A stretch of 64,000 nucleotides of DNA from Dugong dugon (Eukaryota > Chordata > Mammalia > Sirenia > Dugongidae): the NCBI GenBank assembly GCA_030035585.1, contig CM057462.1, positions 136,612,734-136,676,733 on the forward strand. Reading direction: 5' to 3'. Positions 55,895-64,000 of the stretch are shown piece after piece (the first letter of the stretch is position 1; every line of letters starts with the position of its first letter). A program made the position numbers and the translations under genes. The notes under the pieces are model-generated. The model was not told the DNA's origin. It ran no database searches and saw only the letters and a program-made list of their open reading frames with translations.

Positions 55895-56076
55895 AGAAAG
55901 ACATGGCAGTATAATAGAAAGAATATTAATTTAGGAGTTGGCTGAACCTTGATTGAATCAAGCTGTGGTGCTTCGTCTTTCTAGGAACTGTAAGTTCCAT
56001 TTCGTCATGTGTAAAATGAGTGCAATCAACCTCTTAGGGCTGGTATGAAGGTTAAATGAAATAACAGATATAGGGG
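55895..56076 (-). mobile_element. MIR, left part
   Basis: Reverse-strand MIR: TTTCGTCATGTGTAAAATGA, GGTTAAATGAAATAACAGAT. A last piece, AATAGGAACTCAATAGATGC at about 56571-56600, lies beyond the LTR. Confidence 0.75.
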
Positions 56077-56560
56077 TGTGATGGTTAAGATTGTGTGTCA
56101 ACTTGGCTGGGCCACAATTCTCAGTGTTTTAATGTGATCACTCCCATGATCGAATATACTGTGAGTAGCCAGTCAGAAGAAAGGGGGTCCCCTTGGAGAC
56201 GTGGCCCGCATCTTAATATAAGCAGACATTCTGGCTTTTTGCTCTCTTTGGATCCTGCGGCTGCCTCCTGTCATCTCATCTCTCGTTCTTGGGACTTGAG
56301 CTGTCAGCTTATCCGCTGAACCTGGGATTATTCGATCTTCACAGCCTGTGAGCGGAGCCCTGCTTTTCGACCTGCTGGTCTTGGGCTTGCCAGCTTCTAT
56401 GGCTGTGTGACTTGGGGGAGGCCTCTACCCTGATCCACCAACTTAGGACTTTCTAGCCTCTACAATTGCATGAGCTGTTTCGTTGATGTAAATCTCTCTC
56501 TATATATGTATATTTATACGTGTTACTGGTTTGCTTCTCTAGAGAATCCAGCCTAAGACA
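56077..56560 (+). mobile_element. Solo LTR, ERVL/MaLR-like (LTR-3)
   Basis: A 484-bp unit starting TGTGATGGTTAAGATTGTGT and ending CCAGCCTAAGACA, with 5-base AGGGG duplications at 56072-56076 and 56561-56565. It splits a MIR. The start resembles LTR-1 (GTCAACTTGGCTGGGCCA region), but the middle differs, so it may be a different subfamily. No internal region. Confidence 0.8.
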
Positions 56561-56600
56561 AGGGGTATACAATAGGAACTCAATAGATGCTGATTTTCTT

Positions 56601-56859
56601 CCTGCTACAGATTTTAAACAGCAAAAAATCATCTACCTTTGTTTTCAGAATTGCAATGTTCAGATTTCATGTCTTTTTAGCCTTTCATATTTTGTACTTG
56701 CATAGCTAAGTGTTTGCATTGACTAACTTATCATCTCCTGCCACTCCCCTTCCCATATGCACCCTATGACACAAACCTATCCACATATACACATACCCAC
56801 ACCTCTAAATAACTGGCATCCCATGGCAAGTGTTACACTTTGCTTGTTCTTTTGCTCTT
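56601..56859. other. No gene recognised
   Basis: Unique-looking DNA. Confidence 0.35.
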
Positions 56860-57185
56860 GTTGTTCAGTCTGTCTGGAAATCCCTTTTATCAGTCTTCAC
56901 CTAGTAGATCCTACTCATTATCTAAGGAGTAATGCAAATTTTCACTTTCCCAGTGCAACTTCCCCATCCCACATCAGACTGAATCCATCACCTCTACCTC
57001 TGCGCTCCCATAGCTCTTTGTCTGAACAGCTGGGACCACCCTTTAGACATTAAGTCATTGATGCTTCTTTCTTTGGTAGATAGTGAAATGTTGGAGAAGA
57101 GGCACCATGTCTTGCTCACATATACACCCCCAGCACCTAGCACCAAGTCTAGAACATGATAAAGGCTAAATAAATATGTCAAACT
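56860..57185 (+). mobile_element. L2 LINE 3' end
   Basis: CAGTCTGTCTGGAAATCCCT, CAGTGCAACTTCCCCATCCC, GAAGAGGCACCATGTCTTGC, CCCCCAGCACCTAGCACCAA and AAAGGCTAAATAAATATGTC form a long L2 3' end. Confidence 0.8.
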
Positions 57186-57257
57186 GCTTTTTAAAAGTTA
57201 CTGTTTACATGGAAAGCCACCACACCACTATTGTATTGCCCTTATTTCATAGCTTGG

Positions 57258-57405
57258 GAAACCCTGGTGGAGTAGTGGTTAAGAGCTACGGCTACTGACC
57301 TTTGCAGTTCTATTCCACCAGGTTGCCCTGGAAACCATATGGGGTGGTTCTACTCTGTCCTATAGGGTCACTATGTGTCAGAATGCACTCAACGGCAACG
57401 AGTTT
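57258..57405 (+). mobile_element. AfroSINE, short form, with TSD
   Basis: Forward copy with 16-base TSDs (one mismatch) at 57242-57257 and 57406-57421. Head GGAAACCCTGGTGGAGTAGT is complete. The tail ends CAACGGCAACGAG. Confidence 0.95.
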
Positions 57406-57789
57406 TTATTTCATAACTTGGCCACTCAGCCATGGAGAACATTTAACGGCATACTTTTCCATCTACATAATATTCCATAGTTTTCCCTTAAAATGAACTT
57501 AATGTAAGTAGTCAAATTTAGATGCATTCTATAAGTAATATATTAGTTCTGTAACACTTTTTGTTTAAAGATTTTCCATAATATTGTTTTGCAGGATCAG
57601 TTATTAAGATTAAATATCATGCACTTAGAAACATTTTTCAGTGAGGTTGTGTTTTCTTTCTTTTTTTTCCAGCTTTCAAAGAGCTCTGTTCCAGTTTCTG
57701 CAGTACTATGGGGATATTTCTATTATTATTACTTATTAATTAATAGTTAATTACAATAATTATTACAATGAGTAATCATTTAATTCTTA

Positions 57790-57955
57790 ACAAAAAAAAA
57801 AACCTGTTGCCATTGAGTCAATTCAGGCTCATAGCGACCCTATGGGACACGGTAGAACTGCCTCACATGGTTTCCAAGGGGCACCTGGTGGATTTGAACT
57901 GCCAACCTTTTGGTTAGCAGTCGTAGTTCTTAACCACTACACCACCAGAGTTTCC
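57790..57955 (-). mobile_element. AfroSINE, short form, with TSD
   Basis: Reverse-strand copy with AATTCTTA at 57782-57789 and 57956-57963. The A run at its left is the reverse of the T-rich SINE tail. Confidence 0.93.
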
Positions 57956-58210
57956 AATTCTTAGTAAAGTAATCCATAATTACTACAGAAAACGTAACAA
58001 TTAGAGACTTAAAAAAAAACAAAGTATCTATAGTTCCATCAACCAAGGATAATAGACTAATTATTTTATTATATATCCTTGCAGATATTTTCAATGGAAA
58101 ATAAATATAAATTTTCAAAAATGGGATTATGAGATACATGCTATTCTATTAACCATTTTTGTCACTTAATAATATACCATGAATACATACATTTATATAT
58201 ATACATACAG

Positions 58211-58532
58211 AGAGAGGTAGTCCCTGATTTACAATGAGTTCCATTCCAATGACTCTGTCCTAAGTTGGTTTTGACGTAAGTCAAATACCTCTTTTTTTTT
58301 AAGTTTTTATTATTATTGCCATAGCCTGCTATACGACAGTGTTTTGAACAGTAAATCATAACTTTGAACATTTGCAGGTGAACACCCAAGAATGATAACA
58401 TCAGCAAATTAGGCGCTGCAATGTTGTATGTAGTACGTATCACTAACGATAAGTTGCACAAAAAAAAAAAAAGACTGGCGATAAGTGCAGTTTCGTTATA
58501 ACTTGAATACGTCGTAAGTCAGGGACTGCCTG
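58211..58532. mobile_element. Tigger-like DNA transposon with terminal inverted repeats
   Basis: About 320 bp with inverted ends: GAGGTAGTCCCTGATTTAC at the left is matched by the reverse of GTAAGTCAGGGACTGCCTG at the right. The flanks (TA-rich TACATACA) agree with a TA target. No transposase frame, so it is non-autonomous. Placement in Tc1/mariner-Tigger is from the terminal sequence. Confidence 0.78.
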
Positions 58533-58717
58533 TACATACATACAAACATTATAGTAATTTTCCAAAGTGTATTCAACTGATCCCCATTGCTAAACTTTCA
58601 GGTTATTTTGTATTTTTTCTATTATAAAAAATGTCACAATGAATGGCCTTGTAAATATACCTTAACATTTGTCCTAATTTATCTGTGCTACACCAGTATT
58701 TCATTTTCATTGCTGTT

Positions 58718-58880
58718 GTCATTAGATATTGTTGAGTCACCTCTGACTCATAACAACCTTATGTATAACAGAACGAAATGTTGCCTGGTCCTGTGACATC
58801 TTCACAGTCATTGCTATGTTTGAGCCCGTTGTTGCAGCCACTGTCTCTATAGGGGCCTTCCTTGACACACCATTGTAAAT
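58718..58880 (-). mobile_element. RTE 3' end fragment
   Basis: Reverse-strand: ATTGTTGAGTCACCTCTGAC, TGCCTGGTCCTGTGACATCT, TTGAGCCCGTTGTTGCAGCC, GGGGCCTTCCTTGACAC. Confidence 0.88.
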
Positions 58881-58984
58881 CAGTTATCTTTGTTATACTC
58901 CCTGACACTATCCCTGTAATTTTCCTTCTTGGTGCATTTGGCTTGAATTTATATTTTTATCTATGGAATTTTTTTGGTTTAGTA

Positions 58985-59110
58985 TTTACCCTCTAGATTA
59001 TAAGTACTATGAGAGTGCAGACCATGTCTGCAGAGATGTTTCCCATAACCAGCATAATCTGAAATACAGTGGTCATTAAAAAACTGTATGAACCAATGGT
59101 TGACTCTCTT
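58985..59110 (+). mobile_element. L2 LINE 3' end
   Basis: CTAGATTATAAGTACTATGA, GTGCAGACCATGTCTGCAGA, ATAATCTGAAATACAGTGGT follow the L2 end. Confidence 0.72.
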
Positions 59111-59235
59111 TAGAAGCAGAAGATTAAGATGGGAATAGGGGACCCTTTTAAATGTTCATGCCTTGAGAAGTGAGAGCCGACAACAGTCTTGGGAACAGGA
59201 GAGAACACAAAATCTTACGATCCTAAGTCAGCAAG

Positions 59236-59397
59236 GGAAACCCTGGTGGCATAGTTGTTAAGAGCTATGACTACTAACCAAACGCTCAGCAGTTTGAATC
59301 CACCAGGTACTCCTTGGTAACCCTATGGGGCAGTTCTACTCTGTCCTATAGGGTCACTAGGAGTCAGAATCGCCTCAATGGCAACAAGTTTCATTGT
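59236..59397 (+). mobile_element. AfroSINE, short form, with TSD
   Basis: Forward copy with TAAGTCAGCAAG (59224-59235) and TAAGTCACCAAG (59398-59409). Box A-like TGGCATAGTTGTTAAGAG and box B-like GCAGTTTGAATCC are visible. Confidence 0.95.
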
Positions 59398-59649
59398 TAA
59401 GTCACCAAGAAAATGTGAAATTATTTTTATATAGATATTTGATTAAATAGGAAAGTATATAACATCTTTCATAAGCATTTTAATTTAAAAAGTTAAAGTT
59501 AAAAAATTTGCCTATCTAAATGGCTGTTTCAGTTATTTTATAAAGTCAATTAAGTGAAATAACTTTTCATTTCATTAGTGCTGGAATGATGTTATTTCAG
59601 AAGTCAAGACAAAAATATATGCAACAACAGGGTCCTGAAGTATTACCCA

Positions 59650-60376
59650 AAAGTTTTCTTCTAAGAATTTTATGGTTTTAGTTCTTAAATTTAGGTCCTT
59701 GATTCATTTTGAGTTAATTTTCATATATGGTGTGAGATATGGGTCCGGCTTCCTTCTTTTGTATAAGGAAATCCAGTTGTTCCAGCATCATTTGTTAAAG
59801 AGACTATTCTTCACCCAGTCAATGGACTTGTGCCCTTGCTGAAAACCAATAAATGTATGGGTTTATTTCTGGACTGTCATTCTACTCCATTTGTCTATGC
59901 ATCTATCATTATACCAGTACCAGACTGTTCTAATTACCATAGTTTTATAGTATGTTTTGAGAATGGGAAGTGTGAGTCCTTCCACTTTGTTCATCTTTTT
60001 CAAGATTGCTTTAGGAGTTTGGGGCCCCTTTCAGTTCCATGTAAATCTGAAGATTGACTTTTCCATTTCTGCAAAGAAGGCTATTAGAATTTTGATGGGC
60101 ATTGCATTGAACCTGTAGATTGTTTTGGGTAGTATTGACATCTTAACAATATTAAATCTTCCAGTCTATGAACATGAATGGCCTTCCATTTATTTAGGTC
60201 TTATTTAATTTCTTTCAGTAGTGTTTTATAATTTTCTGTGTACAAATCTTTCACTTCCTTGGTTAAATTTATTCCTAGGTATTTTATTCTTTTAGATGCT
60301 ATTGTAAAAGGAATTCTTCCCTTAATTTCTTTTTCAGAATGCTCATTGCTGAAGTATAGAAACCTGATTGATTTTC
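59650..60376 (-). mobile_element. L1M ORF2 fragment, inverted part
   Basis: Reverse-strand L1 RT-to-C-terminal region: ATATGGTGTGAGATATGGGT, ACCAGTACCAGACTGTTCTA, GCATTGCATTGAACCTGTAG, AAATTTATTCCTAGGTATTT. It meets forward ORF2 DNA at 60377, forming a 5' inversion. Confidence 0.88.
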
Positions 60377-60377
60377 A

Positions 60378-60605
60378 AAGGAATATATCAATAAAGTGAA
60401 GAGACAACCTACAGAATTGGAAAAAATTGGGAGGAACCCTATATCTGATAAAGGTTTAATATCCAGAATATATAAAGAACTCCTACAACTCAACACCAAA
60501 AATGACAAACAACCCAATCAAAAAAAAAGCTAAGATGTTGGATAGACATTTCACCAAAGAAGAAATACAAATGGCCAACAAGCACATGGAAAGATATCAA
60601 CCTCA
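60378..60605 (+). mobile_element. L1M ORF2 fragment, forward part
   Basis: AGACAACCTACAGAATTGGA, AACTCCTACAACTCAACACC and GGACATTTCACCAAAGAAGA-like sequence encode the ORF2 region that follows the inverted part. Truncated at the AfroSINE at 60612. Confidence 0.85.
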
Positions 60606-60611
60606 TTATTC

Positions 60612-60716
60612 ATTGTTGGGTGCCACTGAGTTGATTCTGACTCACAGCGATCCTGTAAGACATAGTAGAATTGCTCCATAGGGTTCCAAGGCTATAATGT
60701 TTGTGGAAGCAGATCA
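60612..60716 (-). mobile_element. AfroSINE, partial, long form
   Basis: Reverse-strand 3' half: GGTGCCACTGAGTTGATTCT, GAATTGCTCCATAGGGTTCC, TTTGTGGAAGCAGATC. The tRNA-like head is missing. Confidence 0.85.
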
Positions 60717-60890
60717 GTTAGAATATATGTAAATCCTAACCAAATGTTACTAATTATAGTTGCAATCTTAATTTGAGTAGGGGGAGGTCAATATGAATTA
60801 GAATAGTCACCTTAACAGAGAAGGTGAGATGTGAACTAAATCTTGAAGGATAGATTGATTTCAGATAGGTAGGCTCTTAGAAATCAACAT

Positions 60891-61088
60891 TGTTGTTGTT
60901 AGTTGCCATCCAGTGGATTCCAACTCATGGCAACCCCATGCATGCAAAGTAGAAGTGCTCCATAGAGTTTTCCAAGCTGTGACCTTTCAGAAGCAGATTG
61001 CCAGGCCTGTCTTCAGAGGTGCCTCTGGGTGGGTTCATACCACCAACCTTTTGGCTAGGAATCGAATGCTTAACCATTTGCACACCAC
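60891..61088 (-). mobile_element. AfroSINE, long form
   Basis: Reverse-strand copy: TTGTTGTTGTTAGTTGCC, AAGCAGATTGCCAGGCCTGT central segment, TAGGAATCGAATGCTTAACC. Confidence 0.9.
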
Positions 61089-61582
61089 CTTACAGATTAA
61101 TAGTGAATATTTAGGTACATTAAACAAGCAGTATATGGTAAAATGTACATTACAAACAATATGGCCTATATTGTGTGTAAGCAAAAAGATCATTTGGAAC
61201 AGATTTACTTAGGGAAACTTCTTGGGTAGATTTGTATAGATACAGAGGGTCTAAGGAATGGATTCTAGTCAAATAGAAGAGAAACAGCAAAGACTCAGAA
61301 ATGGCTGGGAATATGTATATGTAGGAGTAATGAGGAATCTGCATTAAATAGAGCTAAGGGCTCTCACTATAGCAGAAAGGTTGGGTAGTTGGACTTAATT
61401 TAGGCCAGAATACTTGTGGGTATGGGTGTAGGAGAAGCGAATACCCAAAATTTGGTGCTCCAAGAGATACAGGTTTCTGCAATTCATTGTAAAAGAAAAT
61501 CCAGTAACCTCAAATTGAGCACAGGCTATTTCTCATTTCCTGAATTACCTTCCCTACTATTATGATTCACAAACATCCTGGG
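61089..61582. other. No gene recognised
   Basis: Unique-looking DNA. Confidence 0.35.
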
Positions 61583-61680
61583 GATGGTACAGGAGCAGGC
61601 AGCATTTTGTCCCATTGTACACAGGTTGTCATGACTTGGGGGTCTACTCAATGGCAGTTAACAACAAAAACAACAATAAT
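61583..61680 (+). mobile_element. RTE 3' end, short
   Basis: GATGGTACAGGAGCAGGCAG, TTTTGTCCCATTGTACACAG, GGCAGTTAACAACAAAAACA. Only the last ~100 bp with an AAC-type tail. Confidence 0.82.
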
Positions 61681-61734
61681 GCAGTATGATTCAGCTTTGG
61701 TGAAGACTGCCTTTCCTGATACGAAATGCCTAAT

Positions 61735-62700
61735 GTCATAATGAGGATGGAGCTTGGCTGAAAGCAGAGAATACCAGAAAGATGGTTACCTGTGTTTTAT
61801 TGACTATGCAAAGGCATTTGATTTTGTGGATCATAACAAATTACAGACAACATTGTGAAGAACAGGAATTCCAGAACACTTAATTGTGCTCATGGGGAAC
61901 ATGTACCTAGATAAGAGGCAGTTGTTTGAACAGAACAAGAGGATACTGCGTGGTTTAAAATCAGAAAAGGTGTGTGTCAGGGTTGTATCCTTTCACCATA
62001 CTTATTCACTCTGTATGCTGAGCAAATAATCCAAGAAGCTGGACTACATGAAGAACAGGCATCAAGATTGGAGGAAGACTCATTAGCAACCTGCATTATG
62101 CGGATGGCACAACCTCGCTTGCTGAAAGTGAAGAGGACTTGAAACACTTACTGATGAAGATCAAAGACTACAGCCTTCCGTATGGATTGCACCTCAACGT
62201 AAAACAAAAATCCTCACAACTGGACCATAAGCAACATCATGATAAATGGAGAAAAGACTGAAGTTGTCAAGGATTTCATTTTACTTGGATCCACAATCAA
62301 TGCTCATGGAAGTAGCAGTCAAGAAATGCAAATCTGCTGCAGAAAGGCCTCTTTGAAGTGTTAAAAAGCAAAGAAGTCACTTTGAGGACTAAGGTGCGCC
62401 TGACCCAGGCCATGGTATCTTCAATCGCCTCATATGCATGCGAAGGCTAGAATAAGGAAGACCAAAGAAGGATTGACTCCTTTGAATTATGGTATTGGCA
62501 AAGAGTACTGAATATACCATGGACTGCCAAAAGAACAAACAAATCTCTCTTGGAAGAAGTACAGACAAAATGCTCTTTAGAAGCAAGGATAGCAAGACTA
62601 CGTCACACATACTTTGGACGTGTTATCACGAGGGACCAAAGATCATCATGCTTGGTAAAGTAAAGGGTCAGGGAAAAAGTGGAAGGCCTTCAATGAGATA
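61735..62700 (+). pseudogene. RTE reverse transcriptase relic with altered catalytic box
   Basis: RT palm relic with GVCQGC-like block at about 61970-61990. The catalytic box, YADD in the other copies, reads YADG here (62096-62107, TATGCGGATGGC), so the second catalytic Asp is lost. C-terminal pieces include 62489-62701. Frameshifts throughout. Confidence 0.85.
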
Positions 62701-62840
62701 GATTGACACAGTGTCTGCAACAACGGGCTCAAGCATAACAATTGTGAGGATGGTGCAGAACTGGGTAGTGTTTCATTCTGTTGTACATAGGGTCATTATG
62801 AGTCATAACCGACTCAACAGCACCTAACAACCACAACATC
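61735..62840 (+). mobile_element. RTE (BovB-like), 5'-truncated
   Basis: Forward RTE from the middle of the reverse transcriptase to the 3' end (CCGACTCAACAGCACCTAAC, AACC tail). Frames are short. Older than the full-length copy by its indels. Confidence 0.92.
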
Positions 62841-63573
62841 ATAATTAGTGCAAATTGGGAAGTTTGGGTTTTGTGGAGGGTTTTTCCCCCATTAGTACCA
62901 ATCTCCTCGGTAAATACAGGCAGTAGGACTGGATGCAGCTACTATCAAAGTCTCCCTGGTTCTAAATTCTACTATACATTCAGATATTTAAACAGCCAGT
63001 ATCAGTTAGACAGTGGCTAGCCAAAACTATCACAGTGGGAGATACTCTCCTCATTACAGCAAAGGCTTTTGAATAGGTTTTAGCCCAGCCCTTTTGCTTC
63101 TACGGGTTTGAGAAACATAAATAATTAAAATTCCTTCTGAGATAAAAATACATTGCCCAAAGACAATTGACTAAATAATTGTTTAGTGGATATACAGAGC
63201 AAGATAATGTTCATACATATCAACAATACCATCAATGACTTAGATGTAAGTACGTTTATAACATCAGCAAGGCAAGTAAAACTGGAAATGTGTTGATGTC
63301 AAGATAAAAATTCAATAAGACATTAAATTGGAACAAGGAGTTAAGTATGAAATTTAATGGGGATAAATGTTAAGACCTACATGCAGATTCCAAAAAAATT
63401 GTGCAAATACCTAATATGCTTCAAAACATGATAGAATCTAAAAGGCATTCAACTGGCTGAAATTATAACCTAACACTAGTAAAATTTAATTTTATGGTAC
63501 CTCTTTACATTAGAATGGTGCCGTAGAATTTACAAAGTGCTTTATTTAATGTTCAGAACAAGCCTGTGAAATA
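62841..63573. other. No gene recognised
   Basis: AT-rich unique-looking DNA. Confidence 0.35.
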
Positions 63574-63598
63574 TGTGTCGTCAGCAGCAGCAGCAGCA
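63574..63598. repeat. Short (CAG)n
   Basis: About six CAG units directly before a MIR. Confidence 0.85.
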
Positions 63599-63750
63599 AA
63601 CATTTAGTGAGCATTTAACTATGTGGCCAATGCTTTCTATGCATTATCTCATTCAACATTCAGACCAAAATTCTATGTGATAGGTACTACTATTATCCAC
63701 ATTTTATGCATGAGGAAACAGGCTTTTAGAGAGTAACTTGCTGAAGGAGC
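63595..63750 (+). mobile_element. MIR
   Basis: CATTTAGTGAGCATTTAACT, CATTATCTCATTCAACATTC, GTACTACTATTATCCACATT and GAGGAAACAGGCTTTTAGAG follow the MIR consensus order. Confidence 0.88.
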
Positions 63751-63831
63751 TTGTTTTATTCATTTGAGTATCCCCAGTGCTGAGCACCTTCTACACTACA
63801 GAGAAGGTACTAAAAAATGTTTGAAAAAAAT

Positions 63832-63834
<3 letters not shown>

Positions 63835-63884
<50 letters not shown>
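63835..63884. repeat. (AT)25 microsatellite
   Basis: Pure AT dinucleotide run of 50 bases. It can form cruciform or hairpin structure. Confidence 0.98.
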
Positions 63885-63886
<2 letters not shown>

Positions 63887-64000
63887 CAGCTTAAGGAAAG
63901 GATTTTCCAACAGAACAAGAAAAAGTAAGTTGGAATAAAGTGCATACCCCATCACAGGATTTTGGGTTAGAAAACCACCAGAACCATTTCTTACCTAAGA

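Overview
The window is mammalian nuclear DNA, almost certainly from an afrotherian and most likely a paenungulate (elephant, hyrax or sea-cow lineage). The pointers are about fifteen copies of the tRNA-derived AfroSINE, many in the short form that lacks a roughly 40-base central segment. As I recall, that form is confined to hyraxes, sirenians and proboscideans. BovB-like RTE LINEs, young L1s, and ancient L2, MIR and L1M relics are also present. I find no host protein-coding gene, tRNA gene, rRNA gene or CRISPR array. The only long open frames belong to retrotransposons, so this reads as intergenic or intronic DNA.

Layout. 1-5 kb: an RTE 3' end, two adjacent AfroSINEs, a TG microsatellite, an L1M tail, RTE, MIR and L2 pieces. 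5.06-9.55 kb: a young 5'-truncated L1 (+), here called L1-A, with an unbroken ORF2 remnant and perfect target-site duplications (TSDs). 10-14 kb: an old L1M cut by a 610-bp solo LTR, then L2. 14.97-18.21 kb: an apparently full-length RTE (-) inside a MIR. 18.3-25.5 kb: mostly unique AT-rich DNA with two AfroSINEs. 25.5-27.9 kb: an RTE (+) split by a solo LTR. 31.57-39.20 kb: a full-length L1 (-), L1-B, with 5' UTR, intact ORF1, and an ORF2 carrying one frameshift and three stops. 40.2-42.0 kb: older L1 pieces, one inverted. 42.70-50.04 kb: an older full-length L1 (-), L1-C, with TSDs and a 2-kb internal inversion, nested in an L2 that also holds an AfroSINE. 50.5-64 kb: MIR, L2, AfroSINE, RTE, a third solo LTR, a TIR element, a 5'-inverted L1 fragment and an AT microsatellite.

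The elements can be ordered in time from nesting and TSDs: L2, MIR and L1M are oldest; then RTE, LTRs and AfroSINEs; then L1-C; then L1-A and L1-B, which are about 97% identical over 740 ORF2 residues. L1 ORF1p and ORF2p are the proteins expected to drive L1 copying. AfroSINE 3' ends match the RTE 3' end, which suggests RTE machinery moved the SINE. I see no convincing undescribed system. The most unusual structures are the L1-C inversion, the modular and copy-variable L1 3' UTR, the 429-bp spacer between L1 ORF1 and ORF2, and a short RTE derivative that joins the two ends of the element.
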